A stretch of 64,000 bases of DNA from Polytrichum commune (taxonomy: Eukaryota; Streptophyta; Polytrichopsida; Polytrichales; Polytrichaceae): assembly GCA_950295325.1 (NCBI GenBank), contig OX485803.1, positions 20,462,001-20,526,000 on the forward strand, written 5' to 3'. The notes under the pieces were generated by a model. The model was not told where the DNA came from. It saw only the letters and a program-made list of their open reading frames with translations, and searched no databases. Positions 44,367 to 56,504 of this stretch are shown in pieces; position 1 is the stretch's first letter; each line of letters starts with the position of its first letter. Both the position numbers and the translations under genes were made by a program.

Positions 44367-46567
44367 GAGAAAGATAGAAACTCCATGGGGACATGGCTCG
44401 ATGATGGATGTAAAAAAACTTCGATTGGAGCATGATGAATATTCTACTTTGCACAAAAGTTCATTACATAAATTTAAATTACCAATTATTTTCACGTGTA
44501 CATATATGTGTAGACGTGTGTAAGTTAAGGACTATCATTGTTTGTTGGCATCAAGTAGGTCTTCAACTAAAGATTGAACCATGAAGGAGTCGGTGTGTGA
44601 ATCGTGATTGGACTTGGCAATGTCTTTGCTTAGGAATTTATGTGCCATCGATGAATGTACATGAGTTCATCAAGTCGTTTCTTCTTCTTCTTAAAAGTTT
44701 GTCAATTTATCACAATAGTAAATAATGGAAAGATGGACTCAACATCTTCACAAAAGTGTCATACCACTTTATTAAAGAGGTGACCCACGTCAATATGTCA
44801 AGTTTAAAATCATCACTCAATATTAATTTGAATTGACGCTTTTATGTCAACAACTATAATTGATACAAAGGATGCATGCTCACATTCTCCTTGAATGTGT
44901 TTCTCGACACCTTGAATGTTGATAAACTCCCCCCCCCCAACCCCTAATTCTATTAATTTTTTAGTGGTATACCCTTATTCATGGACTATAACAAAGCAAA
45001 TCAACTATTCATTACTCATTTTATGGTTGGGTTTCCCTTCTTGGATTAAAAGTAGACAACTTTTGATGTTACATATAAATTATAACTAATAAAATTGATT
45101 ATGTGTATATGCATTGAAGTGGTGTATACACTATTATTTGGATTATGTACACCTTGTATATATTAATATTTGCATGGTGTTTCTTAAAATTGGATTTTAT
45201 CTTTAAAAATCACATACATACATAACCATAACATGTTTTATGTTTAGTTGCTATACAATAAGAAATGTTTATGATGTTTTTGCATTTATATTTATATTTA
45301 TAAATTGTTATTGACAAGCTTGGGAACCAAATTAAATTTCCAGGCCCACCGTCTTTCTAATAGGTAAAGTTCTTTAAAACTAGTATGTATTAGGTGCAGA
45401 ACTCACAAATGCCTCAATCTACATTACTTGTAGTGTCCATAAAAGTGGTGTTTATAGAAAAGGTAGAAACAAGTGTTGGGGGGCTCAATGTAATTTCCTT
45501 TAATATCATTGTTTCTTCATACACGTGAGTAATGTTCATGCCTTGTGATCATATTGTGTCAATAAGCACATTGTGGTACCCTCAAATTTGACAAAGACTT
45601 GGTTGGCTAATGGGGCCTCTAGAAGTGAGGAAGTTGACTACCCTATGACTAGCCAATCCTTTCCCACTCATGTGACCCTTTGGTCCCCCATATACCCTCA
45701 TTTGGTACCTCTCCAAATAAATAAATAATCCATCAAAGATTGGATTGTCTCCCTACATGAAACTGTGGAACATCATCATTTTTTTCGAACACAACTTTGA
45801 TTAGCTCTATCATGCACAAAATTTCTCCATTTTTCGCATTCTATGCACCATTAAAAACATATCAAAATTATTTATCCAATAGTAAGTTAATCATCTCAAT
45901 CAAATAAACTCTTTGAACGCTATAGAATAATGAGTGCCAATAGCCATGTGGTCAACTTGTGCTTAGCCGCTTCCATAATCTCTACATGGTCTCATGAAAA
46001 TCCTAAGGGACTTGGTGTGCATTCTCAACACACCTCCATGGGATTAGCCTACCCCACGACCACTTTTTCCCCTTGATTGTCATTGTTGCCTTGCATGACT
46101 TGAATACCACCCGAAGTTGCACTCATGCGTATGACATGTATTAGGAGCATTTTTAAGAAGCAGATGAGCAAAGGTCCAAAAATCATCAAAAATGATTCCC
46201 CTCATAATCTTATTATTCCTTGAAATCTTCATTGTATTGTCACCAACTAAACTATTAGTTTGAAGGTTTGTATGACCCTCCTTTTAGGGCTGCAACATTC
46301 AAGCCCCTTTAATTCACATGATGTTCATCTCATGACACATGACATACCTATAGGGTTAGACCAACTTCAAGATGAAACAATGCCACGAGTCACATACTGG
46401 GCAACAATCAAGTGTGTGCACATTTGTGTGTGGGATCATGTACTATGGCCTCAATACAAGTTCATCAATCATCTCCTACTAAATTCATGTCTAGCATCCA
46501 AAGATAAGCGACTGGGCTAATTAAAAGATTCTATTTAAGGCCCATTCATTTTTGTGATCCCTAATTA

Positions 46568-46881
46568 AGGCGGACTCACATTAAGGTTTCAAGTCCAAAA
46601 AAACTTGGGGCCCAAAACACTCCTTCATGGACCTTCCTTTGGGACTTAGATTGAACCCTAGCTTGAAGATCGGTTTCTCAAACCAAGTTGTGTACTTTCT
46701 TGAATTGGGACCACTTAGATTTGATGAGAAAGGGATGCCACATCAACGCCACTTCATTTTTTTCATACCTTTGACCCGAATCCTAGTGTAAAATCCTTCA
46801 AGTCCAAAATCTTGCTCTCGACCAATAAGATCACTTGATTTTGGATTTTCTTTGGTCTTGGACCCTAGTGTAAACCCACCC
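46568..46881. mobile_element. TIR element (MITE), about 314 bp, TTA target duplication
   Basis: The left terminus AGGCGGACTCACATTAAGG is inverted relative to the right terminus CCTAGTGTAAACCCACCC, with several mismatches. TTA flanks both ends (46565-46567 and 46882-46884). The interior repeats AAGTCC..AAA motifs and has no coding capacity. Confidence 0.6.
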
Positions 46882-47196
46882 TTAGGCTCCTACACGTAAA
46901 ACCCAAAACCCAAGCTCTTCTTGAAGGCAACTTACCCAACAAAGACACAACATAACCTAAAGTTACCACAACATGAAGTAAGTTAGGCCATCATTCAATG
47001 TTATTGCAATGGAGGCACAAAGTAAGAGAGTCGCTAAACTACAGAGAAGGACGCATCAGTGTTGCTCTTTTCTCTGTGTAAAATGTGACTAGATGTGGAG
47101 GCCACACTCTACAAACAATGGGCCAATTGCTCAACACCAACTTGGGGCGTCAAATCATGGACTGGGGAGCTGTAAGCTTAAGTTAGCATTTGAAGC

Positions 47197-50100
47197 ATGG
47201 TGGCTTTGCCGGGTCTGTTGATGCGCCAATGTGTGGTGTCGGATGTTATCTTGGTAAGTTTGCTGTCTCCCTTGTTTTGGTCTTGTTTTGAGAATGGTGG
47301 CATGCTTCCTTGGGAATTGTGTTGTCGTGTTTCATCAGTTGTGCAGTATTCTGCGATGATGAGGACAATGAGGGGAAGCCAATATGCTCTAAATAGAGGC
47401 TCCCATCCAAAGTTTCAATGCGTGAGATGATAATTTGGAGTGCAGCTTGAGAAGTTCCACGACATTTTTAAGTAGCCTATTTAGGTTTCGGTGCAAATGG
47501 AACATTATGTCATGTAATCTGGGTAATCTTAGAACGATTCCACCCTCTTCATTAAAAGTTTCAATGCCTGTGATGCTGTGGAGTGCAGCTTGAGAAGTCC
47601 ACATAACATTCTTAAGTAGCCTATTTTGGTTCCAGCGTGAATGGAACAATTCTTAGGTAGTCCAGATAACCTAAGAATGATGCCACCCTCTTCAATAGAA
47701 TCTTGATAGATGGGAGAAGGCTTTGCGTTCATAGATAGGCAACAATAAGGTGTCAAATCGATCGACTGATGAGAGCTTGCCACTTGACTATGCTTGGCAT
47801 TCATGCTTGTAATCAGGGACCATGATTCTTGGAAAATTTATTCTTGACGCTAGAATAGAAAGTGAGCATCCTTACACATGCTTAAGAATGCTTAAAGAAT
47901 GCTATGGGGGCAGGGTAATCTTGTTTATTCACAGAGGAAAGGAGAACATTGGGTTGCAATGAGTTCATCTACCGTTGTGCGACGATCAGCACGCTTGATT
48001 GCTGCAGCCACACTTGAGAGCCCAGGTATTCCTCTTAATACTCCTGGACATCATCTCAAAATGCAAGTGACCAGTGTTAATGTCGAGTCAATGTTAATAC
48101 ATGCCCTTCAGGGTTTAAGGGTTTAATATTTCTTCAGTGCTATTCTCATTCAGCTAACAAGTCATTGAACATTGATTGAACTCATAAAGCAACCTTTTAG
48201 GTCTTGCAACTTTGAAATATAGAAACAGACAATTGAAATGCAATCCTACATTTGGTAGGCGTTGATTCAATGTTGTTGTTTAAATTATTTCAATCAATGT
48301 GAATCAGTGTTGATGATATATGAATTTAGAGGGTTTGTGGTGATTGTTAAAGAGGCTGTTGGATTTGACGGCAATTGCACATTGCCTTTCTGTATATAGG
48401 ATCTGATACTTTAGATTCAAGCTTTTAAGAGGTATTAGTAGATGCAAGAGTTCTTAGTAATAAGTGTCTTCCACTCATGCATATAGTAAGTTTTTAACAT
48501 AATATTTGATTAACAAAGGCAATTACAAACGATGGCCACTTAACACTAAACAATAAGAATGTCTTGCAGTTGCTTGAATAGCCTTTCACTTAACAATTTC
48601 ATTTTGCTGCAGATAGTGCATAATGACAATGATGACTAAACTGCATGAGTTATTGGGCCATTGCAGCTTTATTTTGAGGCAGGCGTCCCTCTGAAACTCA
48701 GAGCTGCATAGCCCAATTTCCTATCGTTAGTTGAGGGTCATTTGTCTCTAGTTCAAAAAGATAGCTTGATCTTGTGTTAGTCTGTCATATATAAGTTTGT
48801 TGACAGAAGTACCCCATTTTTACCCAAATTCAAATTTTTTGGGAAAAACAAAACAAAAAGCACTCCAGGGCAAAGGCGTTGACTCTTTAGCTTTGAGTTA
48901 CAGTAATTTTTTCTATAATGGGTATTGAATCTTGTGATTTTCTCTTGCTCACATAACCAAACTCGTGCAGAGAAATGTGTTCCTTCAAAGCGTGTGAGAA
49001 TGGCATGTGGAGCTCGGAGGAGCTCAAGAATTGCTGAAACTGAATCGCATGGCCCACCTGAAACAAAAGAGATCTTAGTGGTAAAAACTAAAAAAGGAGT
49101 CAAACGTGAAGATGGAACTCTGGAGTCAACAATCTTGGAAGATTCAATTGTCAGTGAAGTTATAGAAGTCAAAGCAAAAGGCAGTGCCTTGCGCAGGACA
49201 AAGACCTTGAGAAGATTGCCCAGCAGAGACTTAGAGGTCAGTATCCGAGCAATGAAGTTTCAAGAAGTCTTCTGATTCGATCTGAGAAGGTGGATCTTAT
49301 GCAATTTGTCTATCATTTTACTTTTGTAGATGCATGCTTGACAGCACTTGGCTCCAACTATTATCTCTTTGTAGTCCAAATCTTAAGGTAAAGGCAAGTG
49401 AGTACTGGATTTCCATTGATTAAATATTCTACCCAGGTGGCAAATATTTAATGCTTACGAACTACCTATATGAAACTTGTGAAACAAATCAAACAGTAGC
49501 TAATTATGTTTCTGTGATATGATATGTCATGGCTCAGATGAAGCTCTGGGAGCTAGGTTTCCAACATGTGGCCGGTGTTGATGAAGCAGGGCGAGGTCCA
49601 TTGGCAGGACCTGTGGTTGCTGCTGCCTGTATTATTCCAGCCTCAGTCATAATTCCAGGCAAGATAAACAATATCTGTGTTATGGCTTCTGGTCTTGAAA
49701 CTAGTTGTATCTCCATTATCAATTTAAGTCCTTGTCATTCTATGTTACTGCATTTTATCCCATCGCCCTCCCCTAGTTGATACTCCCTCTGTTCCAAATT
49801 GACTGCCCTGTGTGAATTTTCCTCCCTTAATTAACCTGGCAAGTGCAATTTTTTTTGCATCAGTGCACTTAATGTGTTGTGTGCATGCTTACAGCCCTAC
49901 ATAGCAGGTATAGATGGTGCAATAACCACTAAAATATAAGCAACAAGAGTACAAAAAAGTGGTCAGAAGGAGCTCTCCACTCAAACACCTGTTGCGGTTA
50001 TTATTATTAGAAAATAATCAATCTCATATATATATGTACCACATTCCTCTCCAGACAATCTTTTTGGAACAAATTCATCAACTCAAATGAGATAGTCAAT

Positions 50101-51965
50101 CTGAAGCCTAAGGAGTATCTATGTTCAGTCACTAACTAGCTATTAAGGTTATCAAACTTGAGAGGTCTTTGAATGTATGGCGTGTAATAGAAATTGCAGT
50201 AATATTATATTGATTTGGCCAGAGATTGTGTTTCTGTGTAGGTGTAAATGACAGTAAAAAACTGAATGAAACCCAGCGCGATGAGCTCTTTGCCCAAATC
50301 ATAGCAACACCAGGAATAGTCTATGCAGTGAGTTTTGTTGAGTCCTCTTTACAAGACTGAATTGCATCTGTATTTGTCCCTTCAGCATTCTGCTTTGGCA
50401 TGAAAGTGTTCTCAGTATATATCTTATTGGTTATGTGGACCTTATCTGATCGTGCTTCTGTTATGGGTTCAGGTTCATGTAGTAGATGCGGGGACAATTG
50501 ACAAAATCAACATTCTTCAGGTTAGATGCTTCTTCAAGAATGTTAGATAAGTCAATGTTCTGTTCCTGGCAGATCTATATTTTATGAACATAATTCTTGA
50601 ACTAGTTTTGAGCTTCACTTCCTCAGCGTAAATAGAAGTAAAAGAACAGGTATTTGCCAGGATATTCGTGTCAAAAACCCTACATAGACCTCTTAACACT
50701 TATTCTAAAGAGCAGTGTCTGTGTGGGTGTTTCATTATCTTGAAAATGAATCCAGCAACCCATGTCTAGCTTCACAAACCGTAGTCATCTTGGCTGAAAC
50801 CTTGTTTCTCAAGAAGAGTCTCAAGGTTGTTAATAGATTTTTGTTGTCTGACATTATATTACTATTCTGATATGGGGCGGGTTTTGTAAGATGGGTGTAG
50901 GCAACTCTACTAGCTATGTCTGCCTGTGTGAACAAGCTGAAACTTGGAGATATGGGAGTTGCCCCTGATTATATCCTTGTGGATGGCAATCGGCTCCCTG
51001 ATGATTTTTGTAAAGAGAAGGCACAATTTGTCATCAAGGTAGACATTTTGTCCCTGATAATTTGGGAAGTGGAAGTCATTTAATTCTACCTTTGAATGGT
51101 GGCACAAATTTGTCAACTATTGAGTTAGACTTTGATTTGAATCTATGCTGTTGTTTTACTTGTCTGGCTGGGCACTGATTGAGCTTGAGAGTGTATGCCT
51201 GCAGGGAGATGCAGAGTGCCATGTCATTGCAGCTGCTTCAATACTGGCAAAGGTTACACGTGATCGCATGATGTTGGATTATGACAAGTATGAACTCATT
51301 TGCCACTCAAAGTTCTCAATAGTCTAGTGTTTACATTTTTCTTGCCTTTATTGATCTATTGGTAACAAGTCCAAGAATATGGATCCTATTGCAGGTTGTT
51401 TGATGTGATGATTGTTATGATTCTTTGTAATATTCTAGTCACATGTAGAACGTTTAGTAGATACTGTCTGGTGCAGCTAGAATCACTTCCACAAACACCT
51501 TAGGGAATGTAGACAATGGGGCATGCATCGCATCCATTTCAAGGCGTTGTTCTGACATGAAAGTTCAAGCAGACTCCTTGTGTGGACAAGATTAAGGTGT
51601 TCCCTGTCAGCAGAAGGTAGCATTTATGCTATCACAATGTAGAGGGGATCAGTTATTTTATGTGGTTACACGACTGCCTCATTCATTATAGCATCCTCTA
51701 ATGGATGAAGGTGGCTTTTCCATAAATTAGTCAACTTGTTGAGTTTTCCTTTTTTAGAAATTGCCTCGAGAATATTGTTTGTCAACCAAGGCTCTGAACT
51801 TTGTTTGTGAACAGGAAGTGGCCGGAGTATGGATTCAAGGCACATAAGGGCTATGGAACTGCAGCTCATATGGGAGCCATTCTGAAGTATGGGCCATGTG
51901 ACATTCACCGCCGGTCCTTTGCCCCGCTAAAGGACCAACTGCGCAAGAATGGTGACAGCAAGTAG
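47197..51965 (+). CDS. Ribonuclease HII (bacterial type), 8-9 exons, 319-346 aa
   Basis: Endonuclease that cuts RNA in RNA-DNA hybrids and removes misincorporated ribonucleotides. Exons: (47197..47253), 47935..48025, 48971..49236, 49538..49658, 50242..50327, 50473..50520, 50901..51038, 51205..51287 and 51815..51965; phase holds throughout. The catalytic acidic residues are in [15 protein letters not shown] (Asp, Glu), VDGNRLPDD (Asp) and [20 protein letters not shown] (Asp). DSKKL and HKGYGT complete the family pattern. [10 protein letters not shown] is the bacterial/organellar form, not eukaryotic RNase H2A. The intron after 49658 uses a GC donor. Two starts are possible. One is ATG 47959, giving 319 aa. 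The other is ATG 47197 on an upstream exon joined in frame (TTG|GTAAGT to TTCACAG|AGG), giving 346 aa with a transit-peptide-like N-terminus. The basic leader contains RRSARL and RRSSRI. Organellar or nuclear location is not settled. Confidence 0.92.
47411..47697. repeat. Tandem duplication, period 146 bp
   Basis: Copies at 47411-47556 and 47557-47697 both begin AGTTTCAATGC, share GGAGTGCAGCTTGAGAAGT, TTTAAGTAGCCTATTT/CTTAAGTAGCCTATTT and CCACCCTCTTCA. They lie directly upstream of RNase HII, or inside its first intron if the upstream exon is used. Confidence 0.8.
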
Positions 51966-52144
51966 AAGATGTTCTTCGATAGAGAAATTAAGGCAGTGGC
52001 GATCTGGTTATTTCACTGACATCCTTTGTTTATCTGGACAGTTTCATCAGCTTTGTCATGGTGATTAATGCAATGTAGAAAATACCTCTAGACTTATCAA
52101 AGGCCCATCTCAATGCTAACACCCACGTGTATTAGGAAGCATCA

Positions 52145-52325
52145 AGCCTCTGGTTTGGTGGTTGAGGCTTGTGGTTGCCACCAAAGTGACCCAAGTCTGA
52201 TCCCTCTGGCGGTGCTAGGGCTACCACCTATAGTTTACCCAACTATTGGTGGGTTTTTAGAGTAAAGTAGGCATGTAAATATGTATGTGGGGACCTAGAG
52301 TTGATCTATAGGTGGTAAAGAAATG
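52145..52325 (+). mobile_element. tRNA-derived SINE (candidate)
   Basis: The head resembles a tRNA gene with an internal RNA polymerase III promoter: an A-box-like TGGTTTGGTGGTTGAGGC at 52151 and a B-box-like CAAGTCTGATCCCT at 52192, about 40 bp apart. The rest (about 120 bp) is not tRNA-like. The tail and the target duplication are not clear. The sequence is too diverged to be a functional tRNA gene. Confidence 0.55.
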
Positions 52326-52329
52326 ATGG

Positions 52330-52900
52330 TGTTTGCATCTCTACAGGGAGACAGTACTTGGTTACCCATGCTATCCACAATTGAAGTTAATATTTTTCTT
52401 CATCCATGTACATAACATTATTCAGATGATGAGCTGTCCTGACTTCAAATTCAGTTTGAAGCAGTGCGACTCTGGCATCTGGAGTCTTTATTCTCGAATA
52501 TACTGCTGGGTTCATGAACATAGCTCATCAACTGAGTAATGTTATGTATATCAACCAACATATGCAATGAAGGGAAATGTGGACCTCTATTGAGTGGTTA
52601 TTTGAAATCAACTTTTTTATCCCCTAAGGTGACCTGTGAGATCACCTTTTGGCTTCCCTTTTGGGGAAGAGCGAACATCATGTGCTAAAAAAAATTTGTG
52701 TTTCTCTAAGGGCAGACAATACTTGATAGTCATATCATGTACTGAACAAATTCTGATAATTTATGTCGATCATTGAAGATCGGACCCTTCTTTTTCATTA
52801 ATGTATATCAGGCAACACTTACATTGATGAGAATAGTGAACACTTTGGAATCAACTCTTCATTCCCTGAGGTGATATGTGAGGTCACCTTTTGGAGGATA
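52330..52900. repeat. Degenerate two-copy tandem repeat
   Basis: Unit 1 (about 52333-52655) and unit 2 (about 52697-52896) share TCTCTA-AGGG-AGACA(G/A)TACTTG(G/A)T, ATGTATATCA and ATCAACT(T/C)TT followed by CCCT(A/G)AGGTGA, GTGAG(A/G)TCACCTTTTGG. No function is apparent. Confidence 0.55.
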
Positions 52901-54141
52901 CAAAGATCTCTCTTAAGCATGAGCGTATTTGGTTCTAAATTTCCTGTTAACCGAGGTAAGTATACCTAAAACTGCCAGAATAAGTGCTGAGCACAGTTTC
53001 TAGTATTAGAATTCCTAAATTGACATACCCTCTTATTTGCAAGGTCAAGAGGATTCCATTATATCAAACGTGCATCATTTGGACACTGAATGCAAAAACT
53101 TAAAGGGTTTGAAGTTTTATTTTCAGGCAGCCTAAAACAAATCTAATCTTAGAAAAATTGGAGGGCATTATATTATATTATAGGCCTAAAACAATCTTGG
53201 AGTTTGCCTTTGTAAGACATCAATTGAGTTTTGTATCAGCTATATAGTTACATGCTAGGTTCCATTTGGACATTTTCCAAATGAATTTCACCAACTCTTA
53301 TCAAGATGATGAAACAATATTAAAACTTATCAAGATGAAACTTGATATGAAACTTATGATGATGATCAACATAATGTTCAATATGTGAAGTCTATATGGT
53401 TCTTCTTCTGAAGCATTCTTAAGTAGTGCAATGAGTGTTCACCCTAGATAAGCATCTTGAAGAGCATACATTCAGTGAGATTATTTTTAGCAAGTTCTTT
53501 AAGTTGAATTGGTAGGTGGCAGAAGGCTTTTAGCTGAATGATGTGTCGACTAATGAGAACCTAGCATTTGACAATGCTTGAAGCTAGAATAGAAAGAAAG
53601 AGAACATCCTACACATGCTTTCGAATCGAGTCTGTACAAAGTAGGAACAGGCAGTAACATTTACCAGTCATTACTTTCAATAAAATAAATAAAAGTAACG
53701 TTGGGGTTTGGTTTATACACCAATGATCCTTATTTTCAATATTAATCCTCAGAGTGCTTGTCATCCCTTATTATTTTTTTTAAAAAAACTAGTAGGTTTG
53801 GTTACACCCTGTTTTCATCTACAACTAAGGTGGCGAGGTCAAGATTTTTGGTGAAGTTTAGGGCGGCTATATTCAGATGAACGAAAGGGAGTATTTGGCG
53901 AATGCATAGAACCTATGTGTCATTATGGGTGGTGACTTCTCATTGTTTAAGGAAAAAATGCATGGCTACATGTATGCTTTGATAAGGATAACAAACCCAC
54001 ATATAAAATATTAAGCAAATAAGTGGCCCCAAATTTATGTTTGTTGTCTTGATGTGGCCACACACATCACAACTAAGAGGGAAATTGGCTACACACAAAT
54101 AAATTGCACTAACCCCTTAAACCTCTAGAGGCATTCAAGTT

Positions 54142-54491
54142 CAACTACACTAAATAGGTAGATTAGTGTTGGAAACACTAATAGTCGACGAAAACGCTAA
54201 ATGTAAATTGTCTCTATAGTGTTAGAACACTAAATGTCAACTCTAACACTATTTGTACCAAGTAGTAACTTTATATATTTACATGAGCGCATTTAGTGTT
54301 AGATGATATTTTGTAAATCTTGGAATGAAGAATTGAAGGAAGAAGAATATGAGAACCTCGTAAAAGGTATAATTTGTTCAAACCCTATTCAAACACTAAT
54401 TGTAATATCAATTGAAAATTAGTGTTTTAGGTAACTATTGCATCTAACACTAATCTTCATCTAACACTAATCTACCTATTTAGTGTAGTTG
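54142..54491. mobile_element. TIR element with perfect 29-bp inverted termini
   Basis: The left terminus (54142-54170) begins CAACTACACTAAATAGGTAG and the right terminus (54463-54491) is its exact reverse complement over 29 bp. Subterminal copies of ATTTAGTGTT and AACACTAAT repeat inside. It belongs to the CTACACTAAAT family, and its perfect termini suggest it is the youngest copy here. No transposase frame is present. Confidence 0.85.
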
Positions 54492-55682
54492 GTAAATATA
54501 TGAAGGATCAATGTGAACTATCATCCATTTCAAGCACTTAGAAATATCTTAGGCCACCAACGTCTAAAACATCAATGTGCATCCAAAGTGAACCCGGTTT
54601 GCACGCATAGTATAGACCCCATTGGCAGTGTATCGGGTAGCTCAATTTCAATAAGGTTGAGATTCAATTTCGGACTAGGGTGGAACCAATAGTGCCATGA
54701 TGATACATGTCTCCGGTTTTGAGTGCTAAAGTGCAAAGGAATGAGCAATTATGTTAGATTCTAGACATTGGTAATATGTTTAGGCCGATTTTTGGCTTCA
54801 AAAATTCATAGTAATTTCAATTTAAGGAATTAAATTACCGAAAAAGTTGCAGTCCTCTTGATTTCTATCTTCCTACATGGGAAAATTTGCACCACCTTAT
54901 TCTTCTCCAGAGCTTGCACATAATCTCTTAAGTGATCACTTTTGGGCGCCTCTAGTCTAGATGATCAACATTGAAACATCATAAACTTAAAGTACCTAAT
55001 GCATGTCTACACCCAAAAACATTGGACCAACCCACTTAAACAAGAGATACACCCAAAATGAACATCATTGCTTGAAAAACCACTCATACAATCATACATA
55101 CAAGTACAAGTAGGTAGGGAGGTAGGTTGGCCTTTGCATTAAAAGGTCCAATTATGATTATTTGATATATGATGCTACTAGTAGGTATTAGAATCTCCTA
55201 CTATTCAAACTCAACTCTCAATTTCATACTATCGGAATTGCACTCTTCCCATCCATGAATCACAAACCTCGTCATAAGAGAAATTGACAAAGTGGAATTG
55301 CCTTTGCATACCCACTACAACCCTAAATGAGAATTTGAGTCCACAAGCTACCTTCAAGCATCACTCCGAACTTGAGATTTGGTACCCAAAATTCTTAAAC
55401 TCCACTACAATCAAAAGGTGGTGCCATTAATTGGCACTACATGAGCAAAGAGGCGGCTACAAGGTACAAGTCGAGAGACACTTGAGAGAGCAAGAGGGTG
55501 CCAACCATAGGGGTGGAGAATGGAGGAGAAAGTGGTGACACCACTCAACTAAACCCTCAGCGACATGAGCCCTTGGATGGGATGATGGGCTACATTCATC
55601 CATTGCATCACTGGCTATTCCCAATAATGGAGGTTTGTTGCAGGTCCCAATTTTAGGCGACTCCATTCCACCCAATGTGAAG
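54492..55682. other. Spacer; nothing recognised
   Basis: AT-rich sequence with no coding frame, repeat partner or structured element that I could support. Confidence 0.4.
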
Positions 55683-56054
55683 TTACACTAAATATGTTAT
55701 TTAGTGTCAGTATGATATTTTTTGTCACTATGGTAACTTTTCAGATGACAATTCTTATGAATAAGTGAACAACTGTTGTCATGGATAATGGATGAGTTCA
55801 TCCACTGGCCAAAACCCTACCTTCTCTTATCATGACCCTGTGAGGAAATATTGTCATGTATGATTGAAGTTTGGATGAAAAATCACTTGGTTAGTAATTG
55901 CAACACTGTAAATCTATAATCCCCACAAAACTTACAAGGATTGACAAATAATGTTGGGCTAACCTTTAGTGTTGGTGAAAGTAAATTGTGGTTTATAATT
56001 AGTATTGAGCAAGACAATTAGAATTGGTGACACTAAATACCATATTTAGTGTAG
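55683..56054 (-). mobile_element. TIR element (MITE), about 372 bp
   Basis: The termini TTACACTAAATATGTTATTT and AAATACCATATTTAGTGTAG are inverted repeats over about 27 bp with two mismatches. Its interior is colinear, in reverse orientation, with the truncated copy next to RPS6 at 4766-4985. It represents a second subtype of the CTACACTAAAT family. Confidence 0.85.
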
Positions 56055-56105
56055 AAGGGGAAAAAAATAGGGGTGGTGCTTGTACATAGGAGTGTCAATT
56101 TTGTG

Positions 56106-56358
56106 CTACACAAAATAGGATATTCAGTCTTTGATTATATTTAGTGTTGTTACCACCCTACCATGCTCAACATTAATTTTCAATTCTTTGACAATTATTG
56201 TTAGACATAAATGTGCCGCTACCTTCCCTACTGCCACCTCTGTTGTTATATCCTTTTTTTTCATATCCTTACTAACACTAAATTCAAACATGTAACTTCC
56301 ACATATTACCATAGTCGATATTTAGTGTATCGAACACTAAATATCATATTTTTTGTAG
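56106..56358 (+). mobile_element. TIR element (MITE), about 253 bp, internally shortened
   Basis: It begins CTACACAAAATAGGATATTC and ends CATATTTTTTGTAG. The interior matches 7640-7957 in the same orientation (TGTTAGACATAAATGTGCCG, CATATTACCATAGT(C/T)GATAT), but a block before the right terminus is deleted. Confidence 0.8.
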
Positions 56359-56504
56359 TGTTGTATTGGGATCACTTTTGTGATATCAATGGGGTGTTCT
56401 TTTATGCCACCTTTTCTCATTTACAAACTTCCATTTAGACACGAGGAAAGAATTGCAAACTGGGCTCCTTCCGTTTTCAGGATTCACTCCGGACAAACAA
56501 ACCA

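Larger units (their letters stand above)
39321..47190. other. Large repeat-rich spacer; no supported gene
   Basis: AT-rich sequence. It holds LINE tail fragments (39830-39905, 43107-43200), a TAA-flanked TIR element (40829-41318), a TTA-flanked one (46568-46881), a CT microsatellite at 40559-40575 and a long C tract at 44346-44366. Short frames such as 41964-42278 and 42354-42587 (plus) show no domain. I see nothing interpretable in 41.3-43.1, 43.7-46.5 and 46.9-47.2 kb. Confidence 0.4.
51966..54141. other. Spacer downstream of RNase HII
   Basis: It starts with the presumed 3' UTR. It contains a tRNA-type SINE (52145-52325), a degenerate two-copy tandem repeat (about 52330-52900) and a block at 53505-53625 similar to the RNase HII upstream region. 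Nothing coding was recognised. Confidence 0.5.

Noticed and set aside
52145-52210. Functional tRNA gene
   Set aside because: Only A- and B-box-like motifs are present; the acceptor stem and cloverleaf pairing are not formed, so it is better read as a SINE head.
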